NCBI GenBank assembly: GCA_041743425.1
Contig: JBGTMS010000028.1
Location: 1 to 29,424, forward strand
DNA from: JTS-RE37 sp041743425
GTDB lineage: Bacteria; Bacteroidota; Bacteroidia; Flavobacteriales; Flavobacteriaceae
DNA: 29,424 nt
Reading direction: 5' to 3'
The position numbers were made by a program, and so were the translations under genes. Numbering within the stretch: the first letter of the stretch is position 1; each line of letters starts with the position of its first letter. Under the pieces are notes generated by a model that was not told where the DNA came from, ran no database searches, and saw nothing but the letters and a program-made list of their open reading frames with translations. Below are positions 25,554-29,424 of this stretch, one piece after another.

Positions 25554-26105
25554 ATGGAATCACCTAAAAGAACGCTTGAAGAGCAAAGAATTGAGTTCAA
25601 AAATAGTAAGTTCCTTGCTACACCTTTTGCTGGATTAATAGCATGGTTTATTGTGGGGATTGCAGGAGTTATATTACCCGTTCAGGCCACTGTGTGGGTG
25701 TTGTTCGTTGCGACTGGCAGCATTGTGTATCTGGGCATGTTTATTTCAAAATTTACAGGGGAGAATTTTCTCGATAAGCAGAAACCAAATAATGAATTTG
25801 ACAAACTGTTCTTTTATACTGTCGGACAAGCCGTTTTGGTATATGCCATCGCCATTCCATTTTTTATTGTGGACTACACATCCCTGCCATTGACAGTAGG
25901 AATTTTGACAGGACTCATGTGGCTCCCGTTTTCTTGGATAATAAATCACTGGATTGGGATTTTCCATTCGCTGTCAAGAACCATTTTGGTTCTTATACTC
26001 TGGTACCTGCTTCCTGAATACAGATTTGTGGCAATACCTTTTGCCATTGTTTTGATCTACATCATTACACTAATAGTTTTGAAGAACAGAAAGAAAGCGG
26101 AATAA
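25554..26105 (+). CDS. Small multi-pass membrane protein (possibly DUF7010 family)
   Basis: A 183-residue protein with a polar start MESPKRTLEEQRIEFKNSKF and then about six hydrophobic segments, including PFAGLIAWFIVGIAGVILPV and two near the C-terminus ending in KNRKKAE. The EEQR...F...ATPFAG..AW opening resembles a family of small membrane proteins I believe is DUF7010; that name is from memory and not certain. Function unknown. It is preceded by a promoter-like element and appears to be a single gene at the edge of the cassette-like region. Confidence 0.7.
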   Translation: MESPKRTLEEQRIEFKNSKFLATPFAGLIAWFIVGIAGVILPVQATVWVLFVATGSIVYLGMFISKFTGENFLDKQKPNNEFDKLFFYTVGQAVLVYAIAIPFFIVDYTSLPLTVGILTGLMWLPFSWIINHWIGIFHSLSRTILVLILWYLLPEYRFVAIPFAIVLIYIITLIVLKNRKKAE

Positions 26106-26518
26106 AAACGAACCATAATAACGTATTAAACCATGGCTCGGGTTTCTTCTATTACAATTTCAGAACTATAATTATTTTAATTTAATTATAGTCTCTGGTG
26201 GCATAACGCGACGGCGTTAAGTACAAATAGCGGACTGAGTTGCAATAATTTTTCTCGATACTAAATTTCGTCCCAGGTAAATTTACTTGAATTGGCATTG
26301 ACTTGCGCTCAATGGGAGGACTGAAATAACTTTCTCCGGAAGGGTTGTTGAATTTAGAAAAATGGTTCATTACTTAAGCTTGAATGCAAATATTGACGTG
26401 TATAATGTAATACTTCCCAATCTTAGACCATTAAGATGGTTTTCTTAGTTATAAAATTACGGTTATTAGTCATTAATTTTACACGTTATTAGGTGTAGTA
26501 GTATAGCCATTGTTAGCG
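26106..26518. other. 413-bp region at the left edge of the cassette-like zone
   Basis: Contains a possible 62-codon minus-strand frame and several short palindromes (ACCAT/ATGGT near 26428-26441). Its right end is GTTAGCG (26512-26518), which matches in inverted orientation the copy at 27415-27421. A CTCGGGTTTC run near 26137 resembles the centre of the palindrome at 29.0 kb. It looks like decayed spacer DNA. Confidence 0.4.
26182..26370 (-). CDS. Possible small hypothetical protein
   Basis: A 62-codon frame starting MNHFSKFNNPSGESYFS and ending SRYATRDYN. It has reasonable amino-acid composition but no recognised motif. It could be a cassette gene, the end of a truncated one, or chance. Nothing in the upstream sequence decides the start. 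Confidence 0.25.
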   Translation of the reverse strand: MNHFSKFNNPSGESYFSPPIERKSMPIQVNLPGTKFSIEKNYCNSVRYLYLTPSRYATRDYN

Positions 26519-26935
26519 TCAGGCTTTTCGGTTCTTGACAGGAATTACCAATTTAAGTCCCGACCAAGTTTCGTCAACGGCACATACCTTAACGTCCACC
26601 AGTCCGTTTTTTAAAGCCAAACCCCGAACTACCTCCTCGGTAATATCCGTTGGTACTTTTGACGCTTTTTTGGGCCAAGAGACCCAAATCATTCCGTTTT
26701 CTTCAATTTCATTCCTCAACGGTATAATATTTCTCACGAGTTCACATGCGTTTTTCGTGAAATAATGAATCAGGTCTTTTTTGATTTTTTTGCTTTTTGC
26801 AAAGGTTATGTTTTCGGGAAAATCCTCAAACAGGTCAAAGTAATTTTCAGGTTGGTTGACCAATTTAATTGTCGAACCTTCTTTAATACCTAACTTTTTC
26901 GACAAAAGTGTTTTTGAATATCCTGCTGTTTTCAT
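26519..26935 (-). CDS. DUF3052 family protein
   Basis: A 138-residue soluble protein with the DUF3052 pattern. It opens AGYSKTLLSKKLGIKEGSTI, has KLVNQPENYFDLFEDFPENI, the core ENGMIWVSWPKKASKVPTDI, and the end VDVKVCAVDETWSGLKLVIP. The function of the family is not known to me. It starts 9 bp after the stop of the DinB-like pseudogene on the same strand, so both belonged to one transcript. DinB and DUF3052 genes are often neighbours. The TGA stop is followed immediately by CGCTAAC, a recombination-core-like sequence that would form the cassette end. Confidence 0.82.
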   Translation of the reverse strand: MKTAGYSKTLLSKKLGIKEGSTIKLVNQPENYFDLFEDFPENITFAKSKKIKKDLIHYFTKNACELVRNIIPLRNEIEENGMIWVSWPKKASKVPTDITEEVVRGLALKNGLVDVKVCAVDETWSGLKLVIPVKNRKA

Positions 26936-26944
26936 TTGTTCCGA

Positions 26945-27394
26945 TTATTTTGTACCCCATTCCCAAAGTCCGTACAATACCTTTTTGTCCACGGGATGTC
27001 CCGATTGTTTCAAAGACAGTAAGATTTGTCCTCGATGATGGCTTTCGTGCGAAACAATATATCCCAAAAAAGCGGTTGGGTGCGGTTTGAATCCTTTAAG
27101 AGTTCCAACCCCCAAAGATTTTTTCAATAGGTTAGAAAGGGCTTATCCGCTTTCCAAAAGTCCCTCGGTTAAATTGCACTTGATGATGCTTTCTTTTTTC
27201 AATGTTATCTGTATTGTACATTAATTCCGGCAAAGCTGCTTTCAACCACATAAGCCAGATATTGTGAGCAATTGGTTCGCCAACTGTCTGTCCTTTGAGG
27301 CTGAAATTGCCGATGGATTTTCAGCGTCTATAGCATTCAATATATAGATATCTATCCCATTGTTAATTTCCGAAGTGTCGATTATCTGTTCCAT
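26945..27394 (-). pseudogene. DinB-family protein, frameshifted
   Basis: The start MEQIIDTSEINNGIDIYILN continues to NPSAISASK, then the frame is lost. The next frame gives GQTVGEPIAHNIWLMWLKAA (His-containing DinB helix) and LPELMYNTDNIEK, which ends at a stop. A third frame finishes with LKGFKPHPTAFLGYIVSHES, then HHRGQILLSLKQSGHPVDKK and LYGLWEWGTK, the normal DinB C-terminus with its HHRGQ metal-binding motif. At least two frameshifts and a possible small deletion are needed, so the gene is dead. It was co-transcribed with DUF3052. DinB-fold proteins are metal-dependent, often thiol-transferase-like. Confidence 0.8.
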
Positions 27395-27631
27395 TGTTGA
27401 TTTTTTCAGCTTGCCGCTAACGATTGTACTTGCGTGTGGGCCGGATTAAAAACAGTAAATTGTCCACCGTGATAGAGCTAAATTATGAAACCTTCACTAA
27501 ATATTTACTTTTCACCCGGCCATTACGCAAACATTTTGATGCCAGCCGGAGGGTCTTGACCATTCATTTATGCGTAGCATTTATTTTGTCCAGCTGAATG
27601 AGATATCCCGTGTCTCTTCGATTGATAAAAT
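27395..27631. repeat. Cassette junction-like spacer
   Basis: Holds CGCTAAC (27415-27421) 20 bp before the dinB start, adjoining GATTGTACTTGCGTGTG, which resembles one arm of an attC-like palindrome. The matching arm is absent. A longer imperfect inverted repeat, ACCCGGC...GCCGGAGGGT (about 27517-27566), lies between it and the DAO stop and may end the DAO transcript. Confidence 0.4.
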
Positions 27632-28762
27632 TTAATCTGCTAAGGACTCAGAGATTTTGTGGTGCCCATTTAAAATCCTTTCGCTTTCCTCCGCGCTGGG
27701 TTCTAGTGACCAATTTCCCTTTTCAGAAGTCCCGCCAAGAATAATCCCGTCTTTTCGGGGAAACATGTAAAGTAAATTGTCATCGGAGGGAAGTACGTAT
27801 GAATAATTGATTTCGGCTTGAGGCAACAATACAGTTAGTTGCCCTTTTACCGGAATTATTTCTTTGTCATTAAATAATTTGCCAGCTCCCAACCCGGTAC
27901 AATTCATTATCACCTTCTCCGGCAATTGAGAGATTGGTTGAAGGGAGTCAAAGTGTTTAACTTTTAGTTTGCCACCAGCGAGATAAAAATCTTCTAAAAG
28001 TGCGTTTAGATAAATCGGAGGTTCTATCATCATTGTGCTGATTTCCGTCACATCTGGAAACCCAAAGTAAGTCTTTGCATTATTGTGTTCCTTATATCCC
28101 GGATATAAATCCTTTCCACCGGGGAAATCAAAATTACTTCCAAGGAAGTAATCCCTAATCCACCACACACCATATTTATCGCCAACAAAATCTTGAAAAA
28201 TTCGGTGCGAAATTTTAGATGCCATATTAAACTGAGCCATAAATTCATTCCCAGCCTTGTTGTCTTCATAGACAGAGACTGGAGCCCACAGTGCACCTGC
28301 AATGTTGGATGTGGTTTCCGGAGGTAGGTCTTTAGCATATATCGTAACCTGAAAACCTTTGCGTTGCAGAAGCCTTGCTGTAGAAAGACCAATTACCCCA
28401 CAACCAAGAACAGCAAAAGAAGTTGCTTGAGTTTGCAGGGCTAAATCAACCGCTAATGTTGCCGTTCCCCAGGAAAGTGATACACCGCCACCCCCATGTC
28501 CATAATTATGAATGATAGTTTTACTACTTAACCGTTCTGACTTTAGGATGAACCCAGAAGGACGAAATGGCCTTAATCCAACAACAGTCCTGATTACTCG
28601 GTCCGAGGAAACATTGACGGGTTTCAGACTTAAGTCATGTGATTGAAAATGTTTGAGGCTAATCAACCGGCGCGAACCATAACCGAAACTTGCTCCAACA
28701 GCAGCTGTTAATCCGGCCACTTTTAGAAACTTTCTTCGGTTAACATGTGTCTGTTCGTTCAT
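27632..28762 (-). CDS. Tat-exported FAD-dependent oxidoreductase, D-amino-acid-oxidase family with permuted motif order
   Basis: A 376-residue flavoprotein with a twin-arginine signal (NRRKFLKVAG, Arg9-Arg10). Motifs that lie near the C-terminus of classical D-amino-acid oxidases come first here: VGLRPFRPSGFILKSE (about 61-76) and IIHNYGHGGGGVSLSWGTA (83-101). They are followed by the FAD-binding fold FAVLGCGVIGLSTARLLQ (116-133), TSNIAGALWAPVSVYE, and a substrate-domain part with MNCTGLGAGKLF and PVKGQLTVLLP. The predicted activity is oxidation of a D-amino acid or similar amine, with FAD. The substrate is not deducible. It follows the attC-like element and shares strand with the other cassette-like genes. 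Confidence 0.85.
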   Translation of the reverse strand: MNEQTHVNRRKFLKVAGLTAAVGASFGYGSRRLISLKHFQSHDLSLKPVNVSSDRVIRTVVGLRPFRPSGFILKSERLSSKTIIHNYGHGGGGVSLSWGTATLAVDLALQTQATSFAVLGCGVIGLSTARLLQRKGFQVTIYAKDLPPETTSNIAGALWAPVSVYEDNKAGNEFMAQFNMASKISHRIFQDFVGDKYGVWWIRDYFLGSNFDFPGGKDLYPGYKEHNNAKTYFGFPDVTEISTMMIEPPIYLNALLEDFYLAGGKLKVKHFDSLQPISQLPEKVIMNCTGLGAGKLFNDKEIIPVKGQLTVLLPQAEINYSYVLPSDDNLLYMFPRKDGIILGGTSEKGNWSLEPSAEESERILNGHHKISESLAD

Positions 28763-28980
28763 GATTTTAGTTTGATTGTCTTATTGGTAATATACAAGGT
28801 GTCCTTTTTTTTTAATCACCTGTCAAACATATTATCAGTCTCAGAGTGTTGACTCACCTAAATTTCTCAAAGTCAATTTGTTCCAGTTGTCCTTGAAGTT
28901 GTTCCTTGCCACCGTGGAGAACTTTTGTTGATAAGTTCTCAACCGTTTGTTTGAAAACTACTTTGTCCGACCGTATGGCT
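28763..28980. other. Region upstream of the DAO gene
   Basis: Contains the end of a short open frame (28854-28985, minus strand) and an A/T-rich leader with an A8-9 tract just before the DAO gene. No intact gene and no clear promoter. Confidence 0.45.
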
Positions 28981-28985
28981 GGCAA
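28854..28985 (-). pseudogene. Possible C-terminal remnant of a lost cassette gene
   Basis: A 43-codon open stretch reads LPAIRSDKVVFKQTVENLST then KVLHGGKEQLQGQLEQIDFE KFR and a TGA stop. The composition is protein-like (amphipathic, coiled-coil-like). It has no ATG and begins inside the core of the attC-like element, as if the rest of the gene had been removed. No family recognised. Confidence 0.3.
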
Positions 28986-29113
28986 CGGTAAATTGTATGA
29001 GTAGTGGCAGGCTGCGGGTTTCTTTTTGGTCAGATCGCTTCATAGTTTGAGCGGGCTGCAAACCGTGATATTTAAAACACATTGCCTGCCATTACTTATA
29101 CAAAATGTTGGGC
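28981..29113 (-). repeat. attC-like imperfect palindrome (candidate integron cassette recombination site)
   Basis: On the plus strand TTGTATGAGTAGTGGCAGGC (28993-29012) is complementary to GCCTGCCATTACTTATACAA (29083-29102) with only two G-T pairs. CAAC and GTTG extend the stem at the outer ends with unpaired bases between. Inside are GGTTT/AAACC and GCTT/GAGC pairs. On the minus strand the element begins GCCCAAC, a perfect RYYYAAC core, and ends GTTGCCA, a degenerate GTTRRRY. Length (133 bp), bulges and core position all fit attC sites. No integrase gene is in the window. Confidence 0.55.
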
Positions 29114-29173
29114 ATCGTTACATTTTCTCTTCCCGACATTAACCATGATATCAAAATTCCGTATATCAAAGTT

Positions 29174-29424
29174 TTATTTTTCAATTGTTAAAATAACGCT
29201 CTTGTCAGCAATCAATATTGGGTAATCAGAGATAGGAATTTGCTTGAAAAAATGTTTGTTTTTTTCTCTTCTCCAGTTCGATGCAGGAATGTTAAATACT
29301 TCTCCTGTGATTATATCAACATATACGGGTTCTTTGAAATAAGCATTTGTGACAATAAAATCGTAATCTTGTTTATTTTCAACATTACTTGGGATACACT
29401 CCTTATCCCAAATGGCAAACACCT
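29174..29424 (-). CDS. C-terminal fragment of an unrecognised protein (continues past right edge)
   Basis: About 82 residues to a stop at 29174, with the frame open at the window edge, so the true start is probably outside. The visible part (YDFIVTNAYFKEPVYVDIIT, GEVFNIPASNW, ISDYPILIADKSVILTIEK) looks like an all-beta C-terminal domain of the sort found at the end of some glycoside hydrolases, but this is only an impression. It lies 60 bp before the attC-like element and on the same strand as the DAO gene, as in a cassette array. Confidence 0.5.
   Translation of the reverse strand, partial: VFAIWDKECIPSNVENKQDYDFIVTNAYFKEPVYVDIITGEVFNIPASNWRREKNKHFFKQIPISDYPILIADKSVILTIEK

Overview
The window looks like chromosomal DNA of a marine-type member of the Flavobacteriaceae (Bacteroidota). 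The taxonomic signals are gldJ and porV (gliding motility / type IX secretion), a TonB-dependent receptor paired with a DUF4249 lipoprotein, exported ferritin-like proteins, flavobacterial-style PdhA/PdhC, and weak Shine-Dalgarno usage. Family-level placement is inference; no genus is claimed.

Left part (1 to about 9 kb): conserved housekeeping genes. On the minus strand run porV, cdd, pdhA and pdhC (cut by the left edge). Divergently on the plus strand are gldJ with a clear terminator, then murF. A tRNA-Val(GAC) gene lies on the minus strand, followed on the plus strand by an exodeoxyribonuclease III gene and a stand-alone receiver-domain response regulator. porU, usually next to porV and gldJ, is not here.

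Middle part (9.5 to 18 kb): a plus-strand pair of exported (Tat-type) ferritin-like proteins and a DUF4198 protein. Facing them on the minus strand is a Tat-type flavin amine oxidase gene broken by one in-frame TAG, overlapping a mono-haem cytochrome c gene. Next come a multi-pass membrane protein with an adjacent Crp/Fnr regulator, and a DUF2779 protein that joins a Cas4-like Fe-S nuclease module to a DEDD exonuclease-like domain. A tRNA-like fragment lies just beyond it.

Right part (18 to 29.4 kb): accessory genes. These are a PhzF-family isomerase, the DUF4249/TonB-receptor pair, an exported alpha/beta-hydrolase-like protein without the usual nucleophile serine, and a small membrane protein. 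From about 26.1 kb rightward the DNA looks like a decayed gene-cassette array. A frameshifted DinB gene with DUF3052 is bracketed by inverted GTTAGCG core-like sites. A Tat-type D-amino-acid-oxidase-like protein has its C-terminal motifs placed before the FAD-binding fold. A 133-bp attC-like palindrome separates it from the partial gene at the right edge. This cassette-like zone is the most unusual part of the window.
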